Shown here: positions 15,464 through 22,103 of the stretch, piece after piece
Layout of the letters: each line of letters opens with the position of its first letter
Position numbering within the stretch: the stretch's first letter is position 1
Assembly (NCBI GenBank): GCA_937916415.1
Contig: CALGGH010000148.1
Location: forward strand, 1-23,072
From: an uncultured Lachnospiraceae bacterium
GTDB lineage: Bacteria > Bacillota > Clostridia > Lachnospirales > Lachnospiraceae
DNA length: 23,072 nt
Reading direction: 5' to 3'
Notes under the pieces: generated by a model
The model's database searches: none
Told to the model about the DNA's origin: nothing
Seen by the model: the letters and a program-made list of their open reading frames with translations, nothing else
Made by a program: the position numbers and the translations under genes

Positions 15464-16051
15464 ATGAAGGAAAACGTCAGGAGGATCAGGATACCGAGCA
15501 CGCTCATCACGAGCATCCTGTGGATACTGCTCGGCGTCATACTGCTCATTTACCCGGGAGAGAGCCTGGACACGCTCGCCAGGGTGCTGGGAGTGATAGC
15601 GATCGCATTTGGCGCCATTGAAGCCATAATCAGCCTCATGAGCGGGGGTGCCGCCGGTTATTTCGGAGTCGGAATCGGCGTAGTGCTGATCATCCTGGGA
15701 CTCGTCATAGTGATCAGGCCCTACATACTGGTTTCGCTGCTGCCGGTCATAGCCGGCATAATCATCGGCCTTCACGGACTGGCATCGCTGATTGATTCAT
15801 TCCAGCTGATCGGCAAGGACAAATACTGGTGGGTCGGACTCCTGATAGGAATAGTGACGATAGGATTCGGCGTGCTGCTCCTTTTCAGGGCGCATGACGC
15901 GGCCAAGGCCGTGGCACGCATAGTCGGCATACTGATGGTCATATCCTCGGTCAGCCACTTGTGGGTACTCTACCGACGCGGCAAGGTGCGCAGGATGCGT
16001 GAGCAGGAGCAGAACGCGATCGAGGTGGAAGCCAGGGTAATAGATGAATGA
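15464..16051 (+). CDS. DUF308/HdeD-like six-helix membrane protein
   Basis: A 195-residue protein with six hydrophobic segments at about 12-30, 38-58, 67-84, 89-110, 122-142 and 148-170, in three pairs, which is the DUF308 (HdeD) pattern. The tail is charged (RRGKVRRMREQEQ) and probably cytoplasmic. HdeD proteins are associated with acid or envelope stress, but a biochemical role is not established. ATG 15464 has GGAGGG nine bases upstream. The only promoter seen is at 15124-15152, so its message would carry a leader of about 300 bases containing the three-arm hairpin and palindrome B. Confidence 0.85.
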   Translation: MKENVRRIRIPSTLITSILWILLGVILLIYPGESLDTLARVLGVIAIAFGAIEAIISLMSGGAAGYFGVGIGVVLIILGLVIVIRPYILVSLLPVIAGIIIGLHGLASLIDSFQLIGKDKYWWVGLLIGIVTIGFGVLLLFRAHDAAKAVARIVGILMVISSVSHLWVLYRRGKVRRMREQEQNAIEVEARVIDE

Positions 16052-16065
16052 GCATGTTTTGGAGG

Positions 16066-16098
16066 ACGGTTTTACGCTGCGTTACGTCAACCGTTTTT
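16066..16098 (+). terminator. Intrinsic terminator after the DUF308 gene
   Basis: ACGGTT (16066-16071) pairs with AACCGT (16089-16094), with a small ACG/CGT stem inside, followed by TTTT. The outer stem is only six base pairs, so it is a moderate terminator. Confidence 0.5.
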
Positions 16099-16112
16099 GA
16101 GTGATTGAATAC

Positions 16113-16488
16113 ATGAGCGTATTGCGGCTGCATCATGTGGGATACGTGGAGATTCGAAATCCGGACGTTCACCATGGCAGGAAGAATGCAGATTTCGGAC
16201 AGGGATTCCATACCTCCGACGATCCGGACTTTTCCAGGCGATGGGCCAGGGAGCAAAATGGGCATTTCGACCAGCGGATTCTTAAGTGAGGAGGAAGCCC
16301 TGAGGCTTCTTACGGTCGGCCCATTGTATTATCAGACGGTGATCAAGACCGAACGCGCCGCAGTGCGTCTTCGCTGGACGTCATCGACCATTCTGTCCGC
16401 GGCCGAGATCAGGGCCTATCGCGAAGACGTCATCCGGGAGGAAGAGGAATGCCAAACCAAGATCGCAGATATTCTCTCGGAACAATAA
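16113..16488 (+). pseudogene. Broken DUF3990 gene (internal deletion and frameshift)
   Basis: The frame starting at ATG 16113 encodes a DUF3990-like N terminus: a degenerate LHHVGYVEIRNPDV, then RKNADFGQGFHTSDD and RRWAREQNG, ending at TGA 16287-16289. A second frame, shifted by one base, supplies a DUF3990-like C terminus from about 16258 to TAA 16486-16488, containing GISTSGFLSEEEALRLL and YYQTVIKTERAA. Intact members are, as I recall, about 150-200 residues with a central stretch joining these parts; that stretch is missing, so the deletion joint should lie near 16245-16262. DUF3990 proteins are small, probably ADP-ribosyltransferase-like, often encoded near DUF3791 partners; none is seen here. 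Alternatively the second frame (ATG 16258, 76 residues) could be a surviving short gene. The family call is from memory of its motifs. Confidence 0.58.
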
Positions 16489-16503
16489 TTTTTTTTCATT
16501 CTT

Positions 16504-16532
16504 ACCCCCTTCTTTTCAATCAATCCATCGTA
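16504..16532 (+). promoter_or_regulatory. Candidate sigma-I promoter of the surface protein gene
   Basis: ACCCCC (16504-16509) and CGTA (16529-16532) are 19 bases apart. The same arrangement with the same spacing occurs ahead of sigI at 21214-21242, and both are flanked as TTACCCCC and CGTAT. Known sigma-I promoters have a C-rich -35 and a CGWA -10. Transcription would start near 16539, leaving a leader of about 93 bases. Confidence 0.6.
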
Positions 16533-16547
16533 TAACCCTTCAAAGAG

Positions 16548-16571
16548 TTTCGCCGGCAGAGGCCGGACGAA
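16548..16571 (+). other. Hairpin in the leader of the surface protein gene
   Basis: CCGGC (16553-16557) and GCCGG (16562-16566) enclose AGAG; TTCG and CGAA extend the stem around one bulged A. GTTTC (16547-16551) could instead pair with GAAAC (16574-16578). I compared it with c-di-GMP-I riboswitches and the core residues do not match. It may act in mRNA stability or translation. Confidence 0.45.
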
Positions 16572-16631
16572 GAGAAACCGTTAGGTGCATGCATGTCGCA
16601 GGCATCAATTACTTATGAAGGGAGACTACTT

Positions 16632-19600
16632 ATGAAAGCAAAACTGATTTTAGGATCATTGTCACGCAGGATGCTGGCCGTTTCGCTGTCAGCGGCGATG
16701 ATCATCACGGCAGTTCCTGCGGCTTCCGTCAACGCACGTGCGATGGAAGGAGAGACGGGCAAGGTTTCGGTTTCGGACGAGGAGATCGTCATTGAGTCGA
16801 TCGATGACCTGACTGATGCCGTAGCGGAGTCCGGGAACGATGCCGTCACGGAGACGGCAGAGAGTGCCGGAGACAACGTGAACGATGATGAAGCAGCGTC
16901 AGAAACTGACGGAGACGAAGCTGACGATGCATCGGTAATCGATGCGGAATCAGGCGTTGCGGATGTTACGGATGCCAATGCCGATGAAACGGCCGCGAGC
17001 GCCGACACGGGAGAAAGTGATGATGCCGCCCTTTCTGTGACGGACGGTGATTCCGCGGAATCCTTGGCATCAGCCCCTGATGCGGATGCTGCGGAGACGG
17101 ACGACGTGGACGCACTTCTGTCAGATGATGCCGGGACGGGTGGCGGAACCGTCACGTTTTCCAAATCGGAGACGGGCACTTCTGCCATCCTGTCGGATGG
17201 AGCATCCGGCATAACGGCAACCACTGATAAGACGGGCGTCACCGCCGTATCGATCACTGCAGTCGGCGAGTATACGCTTACGGGAGAGGCAGTCAATGCT
17301 TACGTGACGATAGCAGAGGGATTGACCGATGGAGTCACCCTGAATCTGAACGGACTTACCCTGGATGACTCGGGGCTGTGCGCTACAGCCGGAAAGGACC
17401 TTCCGGTCATTGCGGTCAAAAAGAGCGGCAGCGTGGTCAACTTCGTACTGACGGGCACGAGCAGCCTGACAGGCAGTTCATCTTTTGTCAAAGAACCCGA
17501 TGCCGTCATCAAGGCTCCGGCTTCGACCATCAGTTTTTTGGGCAGCGGCACGCTGAACGTGGAGGACGGGATGCCTACGAATACCGATTTTAAATATAAC
17601 GGTGAGTCCGTAGATCCGGCTGACGGCATTTCGGCCAAGGAAGGAACCATTAACTTCATTTCCGGAACGGTCAACGTGACCTTCGCCAACGGCAGCGCCG
17701 TCAAAGCCAAGACCGGCACGATCAACGTGCGCGGAGGCATCCTGAATACATCAAATACGTATGATGATGCGGTGAAGGCGAAGGATGGCACGATAAACGT
17801 AACGTCCGGTGAGGTGAACGTTTCACGTTCCTACGGAGACGGCCTCAAGGCCAAGATGGAAGACACTGCCGATGGAGGAAACGTCAACATATCCGGCGGT
17901 AAGGTAAACGTCACTGATGAAATATACGGTGACGGCATCCAGGCGGAAAACGTGAACATATCCCGAGGGCAGGTTAACATAACTACGACATATGAAAACG
18001 CTTCAACCCAATACTACGTGAGCGGATCAAACGTGTCGGGCTACAATACCATCGTGGAAAACGGAAGCACCAAGACCGAAAGGGTCAACGTGGACACGGG
18101 CTCACACAAGGGCATCAAGGCAGGTACGAAGGCAGCAACGAAAAGCTACGGTGACGGCACGGCATCGACCACGACCACGGCTTCCGGCGGAATCAGGATC
18201 AGCGGCGGCACGATCAACATAGACACTACCGCAGCCGGACTTAAGGCCAATTCGGTCTCGACGAGCGGATATGCCGCCACTTCCTCGGGCAAATACATAA
18301 TCGGCAGTCCTGATGACGCGATTCATTCCAACAATGACATATACGTTACCGGGGGCACGATCAACGTCGCTTCCTCGGATGACGGAATAGGGGCAGCGGG
18401 CAGCCTGTACGTCATCAATTCCGCCACTGTCAACGTAACCCAGGCTTTTGAGGGAATTGAGGCAGGCAACGTCATCATAGGCACAAGCGGTCAGGAGAAC
18501 GGTCCGACCATAACGCTCAATACCGTGGATGACGGCATCAACGCTTCATCCAAGACGGTGAGCTATGTCTATGATTCTGCGAATGACGAAGACTGCAACT
18601 ACGTCAAGACGTCTACGTCCGGTAACGACAACACCTGCGTGATCTACGGCGGCACGCTGACAGTCAAGATCGACAGCGAAAACTCTCATTCCGTAATTCT
18701 TGGCGGCGAGAAGATCACGTATGGCGCAGATGGCGACGGCATAGACTGTAACGGAACACTGGATATTGAGGGCGGAAACGTATATGTCTTCGGACAGTCC
18801 TCGGGAGACAATGCTCCGCTTGATCACGACACGGGATTTACCCTGAGCGGCAAGGCGACCGTGCTGGCCGTAGGATCCGGCAGCATGGCAAGTGAGAGCC
18901 TGCCCGGATATGGAGACGGCGTATACGTTTCCACGGGAGCTTCGGGAGGGATGGGTCCCGGCGCTAATCAGCCCGGATCGGGTTTCAATGGCATCGGAGC
19001 AATGAATTCATCCTCAGTGGAGCAAAGCTTTACGTCAGATGACGGCACGGCCGAAACAGACTCATCAGAAGACGGGACGTCCGTTACCGCTGAAGGGGCG
19101 GGTCCCGGCGGAAATCAGCCCGGCGGGAATCAGCCCGGCGGAAATCAGCCCGGCGGGAATCAGCCCGGCGGAAATCAGCCCGGCAGCGCGGCCTCTGCCA
19201 TATCGTTCAGCGCGGAAGACACCCTGTACGTCAAGAACGGAAATGATGTGATTATTTCAGAGAAATTGCCTTTTGCGGCATCATTTGCGATGTTTGCTTC
19301 TTCCGGGCTTACTTCAGGTGCATCATACGTGATCACCAACGGAACGGGCGGCGTGACCGTTACGGCACAATCACCGTCAAGTGCATCAAATCCCAATCAA
19401 AAGACGGTAAGTCCCCTCGATGACGAGGATTCTGCGGATAACGGCGACGGCGGCGCTTCATCAGGTGAGAGCGGAACTGATGCCGGCACCTCATCAGGTG
19501 AGAGCGGAACTGATGCCGGCACCTCATCAGGCGAAAGCGGAACTGATGATGGTAGTGAAACCAACGTCGTCGCTGAAGAACTGACTGAGGACGTCGCTTC

Positions 19601-20900
19601 GGGACAGGATAATGAGGTACAAACAACCGGGGATGAATCAGATGCCGCTGCCGGTGAGACGAATAAAAAATATGCCGTTCAGATGGTAAAAGGTCAGTCA
19701 TACGTCTTTGGCGCAGGCATCTGGACCAGCAGCGACAAGAGCGTAGTTTCCGTAGCTGCCAAAACCGGCAAGGCAACCGTCAAAAAGGCAGGCACGGCCA
19801 CGCTGACCGATTCGAAAAACAAAAGAACGTACGAGATCACGGCATATGAGCCTAAGCTGTCATTAAGCAAGCTGACCATGCTGAACGGAACGACTGACGC
19901 GGAGAGCCTGTCAATCGGGAATACCGGAAAGCTGCCCGTCAGCTGGATATCATCCAATGCTTGCGTTGCGTCCGTGACGGGAGACAAGTATGCGGTCAAT
20001 GACGAGTCTGCGGCCATGATCAGCGCCATTGGCACCGGCAGTGCCAAGGTTACCGCCTACGTGGGAGGCAGGGCATATTCAGCGACCGTCACGGTCAAGG
20101 CCATAACGAACCCCGTCAGCCTGAGCGCTTCCGATGAGGTGACCCTGAACGCATTCCAGACCTATGTGCCTAAGTTCAGCACGGGATTTAAGGCCTCCGG
20201 AGCCACGTGGACCGGTGGCGATGACACGCAGGTAAGTCAGGATGAAGGAACCAAAGCCTGGATCGCGAAGGACAATGCGGGCAATGACGTCATTTCCATT
20301 TCAAAGGCCGGCAGGATTACGGCCCTGAAGAGCGGCACCGTCATGCTTAAAGGCGTGGATGCGAACGACAGGGATGCAGAATTAACCGTTACGGTCAAGG
20401 CAGTTCCGACCAGGACTGACGTGTATCTGAACGTGGGACAGAAGATTTCATACAAGAACCTGTACGTCAAAAACAATGGAGTGGCATGGACGTTAAGTGA
20501 AGGAGGGGATCAGTACGTAACCCTGGCAGGGACCGACAAGGCCAAGATATCCATCACCGGCAGCTCGGCCGGAACGACGGTGCTGACCTGCAGTTACGCC
20601 GGAGAGACCTACGAAACCTCCATCCACGTAGAGGATCCCTCTGTCAGCCTGAGTACGTCAGGACGCACGCTGGTGCAGCCAGAAGATACTGCTTACTACT
20701 ATACGCTGAACCTCAAACAGGGTGACGTGGTGAAGCTGGTTCAGACCGGCGTGGATCAGACGGTCAACTGGAAGACCAGCGCCAGGGCAAAGGCCTTCGT
20801 GAGCGAATACGGCCTCATATATGCCAGGGCCAAGGGAACCGCGGTGGTCTCCGCCAAGGTTAACAACAAGACCGTGAAGGTCAAGGTTACCGTTGAATGA
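16632..20900 (+). CDS. Secreted carbohydrate-binding (Cthe_2159-type) surface protein with Ig-like repeats
   Basis: A 1422-residue secreted protein. Residues 1 to about 37 are a signal peptide (basic MKAKLILGSLSRRM, hydrophobic core, cleavage near VNA or ARA). Residues 40-170 are acidic low-complexity (Asp/Glu/Ala/Ser). From about 170 to 915 runs a beta-helix-like domain with repeated motifs such as INISGGTINV, DDGI and DDAIHSN, the hallmark of the Cthe_2159 polysaccharide-binding family. It is interrupted by GGNQP repeats (826-850). A Ser/Gly/Glu repeat linker (943-974) leads to four or five Big_2-like Ig domains (about 1012-1422). No LPXTG or S-layer motif is visible at the C terminus (ends VKVKVTVE), so the mode of wall attachment is unclear. 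I chose ATG 16632, with GGGAG upstream; the longer frame lacks a signal peptide start. A sigma-I-like promoter precedes it. Confidence 0.88.
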   Translation: MKAKLILGSLSRRMLAVSLSAAMIITAVPAASVNARAMEGETGKVSVSDEEIVIESIDDLTDAVAESGNDAVTETAESAGDNVNDDEAASETDGDEADDASVIDAESGVADVTDANADETAASADTGESDDAALSVTDGDSAESLASAPDADAAETDDVDALLSDDAGTGGGTVTFSKSETGTSAILSDGASGITATTDKTGVTAVSITAVGEYTLTGEAVNAYVTIAEGLTDGVTLNLNGLTLDDSGLCATAGKDLPVIAVKKSGSVVNFVLTGTSSLTGSSSFVKEPDAVIKAPASTISFLGSGTLNVEDGMPTNTDFKYNGESVDPADGISAKEGTINFISGTVNVTFANGSAVKAKTGTINVRGGILNTSNTYDDAVKAKDGTINVTSGEVNVSRSYGDGLKAKMEDTADGGNVNISGGKVNVTDEIYGDGIQAENVNISRGQVNITTTYENASTQYYVSGSNVSGYNTIVENGSTKTERVNVDTGSHKGIKAGTKAATKSYGDGTASTTTTASGGIRISGGTINIDTTAAGLKANSVSTSGYAATSSGKYIIGSPDDAIHSNNDIYVTGGTINVASSDDGIGAAGSLYVINSATVNVTQAFEGIEAGNVIIGTSGQENGPTITLNTVDDGINASSKTVSYVYDSANDEDCNYVKTSTSGNDNTCVIYGGTLTVKIDSENSHSVILGGEKITYGADGDGIDCNGTLDIEGGNVYVFGQSSGDNAPLDHDTGFTLSGKATVLAVGSGSMASESLPGYGDGVYVSTGASGGMGPGANQPGSGFNGIGAMNSSSVEQSFTSDDGTAETDSSEDGTSVTAEGAGPGGNQPGGNQPGGNQPGGNQPGGNQPGSAASAISFSAEDTLYVKNGNDVIISEKLPFAASFAMFASSGLTSGASYVITNGTGGVTVTAQSPSSASNPNQKTVSPLDDEDSADNGDGGASSGESGTDAGTSSGESGTDAGTSSGESGTDDGSETNVVAEELTEDVASGQDNEVQTTGDESDAAAGETNKKYAVQMVKGQSYVFGAGIWTSSDKSVVSVAAKTGKATVKKAGTATLTDSKNKRTYEITAYEPKLSLSKLTMLNGTTDAESLSIGNTGKLPVSWISSNACVASVTGDKYAVNDESAAMISAIGTGSAKVTAYVGGRAYSATVTVKAITNPVSLSASDEVTLNAFQTYVPKFSTGFKASGATWTGGDDTQVSQDEGTKAWIAKDNAGNDVISISKAGRITALKSGTVMLKGVDANDRDAELTVTVKAVPTRTDVYLNVGQKISYKNLYVKNNGVAWTLSEGGDQYVTLAGTDKAKISITGSSAGTTVLTCSYAGETYETSIHVEDPSVSLSTSGRTLVQPEDTAYYYTLNLKQGDVVKLVQTGVDQTVNWKTSARAKAFVSEYGLIYARAKGTAVVSAKVNNKTVKVKVTVE
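19107..19181 (+). repeat. 15-bp tandem repeat, five copies (GGNQP)
   Basis: GGCGGRAATCAGCCC is repeated five times without gaps. R alternates A, G, A, G, A, so the array looks built from a 30-bp double unit. It encodes GGNQP repeats inside the carbohydrate-binding region of the surface protein. Copy number is likely to vary between strains without breaking the frame. Confidence 0.9.
19458..19553 (+). repeat. 33-bp tandem repeat, about three copies
   Basis: Two identical 33-base units (19458-19490, 19491-19523; start TCATCAGGTGAGAGCGGAAC) and a diverged third encode SSGESGTDAGT repeats. They form a flexible linker before the Ig-like domains. Confidence 0.88.
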
Positions 20901-20967
20901 CGAGGCAAACGGGTCGAATCAGGTAATGAAGAAAGGGATAATATTAAGGTGATGAGATAGATGGTTT

Positions 20968-21004
20968 TATGGTGAACGACAAAAATAAATTGTCGTTCAC
21001 TATA
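20968..21004. promoter_or_regulatory. Dyad overlapping the promoter of the RNA gene
   Basis: GTGAACGACAA (20972-20982) and TTGTCGTTCAC (20990-21000) are perfect inverted arms around AAATAAA, and pairing extends outwards to 20968/21004 with one G-T pair. It may be the terminator of the surface protein gene, though no T run follows, or an operator, since TATAAT (21001-21006) abuts it. The stretch 20901-20967 shows nothing else. Confidence 0.5.
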
Positions 21005-21012
21005 ATGCCTCC

Positions 21013-21205
21013 GGCGGATGCGCACGGATTTTGTGAGGAAATATGCCGCTAAAGCGGCCAAAATCCGGCGCAGCAAACGCCAAAGTAAAAAGAACTTTGT
21101 CGCTTGCCATATCTGTGACGTGCTGAACGATTCAGCGCGATCATGGGAGAATCCCTCACTGAACCCCGGCAGGGTTGCATGCTTGCCGGGGTTCAGTATT
21201 TTTTT
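21013..21205 (+). ncRNA. Candidate structured small RNA of about 190 nt
   Basis: A perfect TATAAT at 21001-21006 predicts a start near 21013. A chain of helices follows: TGCGC plus CGGATTTTG (21019-21033) pairs with CAAAATCCG plus GCGCA (21059-21072), enclosing GCCGC-TAAA-GCGGC; AAAGT/ACTTT with flanking GCAA/TTGC (21073-21107); and GCTGAA-CGA-TTCAGC (21122-21136). The region ends in a strong intrinsic terminator. The longest frame through it (80 codons) has unnatural composition and crosses the terminator. No clear -35 box is seen (GACAAA at 20978 is at the right distance). I recognise no RNA family; 6S-like or other known classes were not excluded by computation. Confidence 0.58.
21158..21205 (+). 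terminator. Strong intrinsic terminator
   Basis: ACTGAACCCCGGCA (21158-21171) pairs perfectly with TGCCGGGGTTCAGT (21184-21197), a 14-bp stem with a 12-base loop, followed by A and seven T. It ends the candidate small RNA and insulates the sigI promoter that starts nine bases later. Confidence 0.92.
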
Positions 21206-21213
21206 GGGGATTT

Positions 21214-21242
21214 ACCCCCATTTTATAAAATTAATGAGCGTA
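21214..21242 (+). promoter_or_regulatory. Candidate autoregulatory sigma-I promoter of sigI
   Basis: ACCCCC (21214-21219) and CGTA (21239-21242) with a 19-base spacer, matching the element ahead of the surface protein gene. sigI operons are known to be autoregulated in Bacillus and Clostridium. Transcription would start near 21248-21250, which bears on the choice of the sigI start codon. Confidence 0.62.
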
Positions 21243-21249
21243 TTAACTC

Positions 21250-22008
21250 ATGAGAGATGATATACTGTTTTTCATGGACGAAGCGAATCATTCCAAAATT
21301 GAAGACGACAGACGGGCCATGGAAGCCCGCGGGAGCATGGAAGCCAGGAATGCCTTTCTGACGGAGGAACAGTACCACGTCCTGCACCTGACGGCAAGGA
21401 TACTGATGCGTACCGTTACCATGAGCGATGATGAGTGGTCGGTGGCCCTGTCGGCAGTAAGTGAGGCCATCGATGGGTATGACGAAGGCAGGGGGCATTT
21501 TTGGAATTACGCCGCCCTCGTGATGGAAAGCAGGCTCCGCGATCATTTTCGCTCAAAGGGCAGGACGGAGGCGGAACTGACAGTCGGGCCGGAGTATTTC
21601 TCCGGCGAATTCGATGAAGATGCTGAATGTGGCCTCAGGATAGAGATTCAGGAAAAAACGGCCGCGGTCGTGGATACGGGCCTCAGGGATGAACTCGATG
21701 CATTCGGGGATGAGCTCAATGAATATGGCATTGATTTGTTTGACTTACCCGGTCAAGCGCCAAAGGCATCCAAGACCAGGGACGCATGCGCCAGGCTGAT
21801 ACTGGCATTCTTCGAGCCGCCACCGCCCCTGACGGATGAACTCAGGCGAACTCACAACCTGCCCGTAAAGGGTTTGATGGCGAGAACGGGCCTGGCGCGC
21901 AAGCTGATAGACAAGCATCGCAAATACCTGATCGCGGCGGCGCTGATCAAGGACGGCGATTATCCCGGCATGGCAGAATACCTGCCGGCCATGACTGAGG
22001 AGCAATGA
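21250..22008 (+). CDS. sigI: RNA polymerase sigma factor SigI
   Basis: A 252-residue alternative sigma factor of the SigI family. The region-2 part is at about 40-105, with SDDEWSVALSAVSEAIDGYD (59-78) and the block RLRDHFRSKGR (95-105). The SigI-specific C-terminal part at about 145-245 has LNEYGIDLFDL and a helix-turn-helix ending in RKLIDKHRKYLIAAALI (217-233). SigI factors pair with membrane RsgI proteins and respond to heat or, in cellulolytic clostridia, to extracellular polysaccharides. The start is uncertain: ATG 21250 has no ribosome site and would be leaderless if the CGTA promoter is used, while ATG 21274 would give 244 residues with a very short leader. The next gene, 95 bases on, is its anti-sigma factor. 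Confidence 0.88.
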   Translation: MRDDILFFMDEANHSKIEDDRRAMEARGSMEARNAFLTEEQYHVLHLTARILMRTVTMSDDEWSVALSAVSEAIDGYDEGRGHFWNYAALVMESRLRDHFRSKGRTEAELTVGPEYFSGEFDEDAECGLRIEIQEKTAAVVDTGLRDELDAFGDELNEYGIDLFDLPGQAPKASKTRDACARLILAFFEPPPPLTDELRRTHNLPVKGLMARTGLARKLIDKHRKYLIAAALIKDGDYPGMAEYLPAMTEEQ

Positions 22009-22103
22009 GGAAGGACTGATCGGGCTGATCCGTCTGTCAATGCATTTTTGAAATTATTGAAAACATGGAAAACATGGAAATTTATGTTTGGAGAAGCTGA
22101 CCA

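Noticed and set aside
16545..16620. Possible c-di-GMP-I riboswitch ahead of the surface protein
   Set aside because: A GGACG-like stretch after a hairpin is suggestive, but the GNRA loop, the GCAAA core and the second helix are missing.
21018..21260. 80-codon plus-strand frame upstream of sigI
   Set aside because: It reads through the strong terminator and the sigI promoter, has unnatural composition and overlaps the predicted RNA helices.
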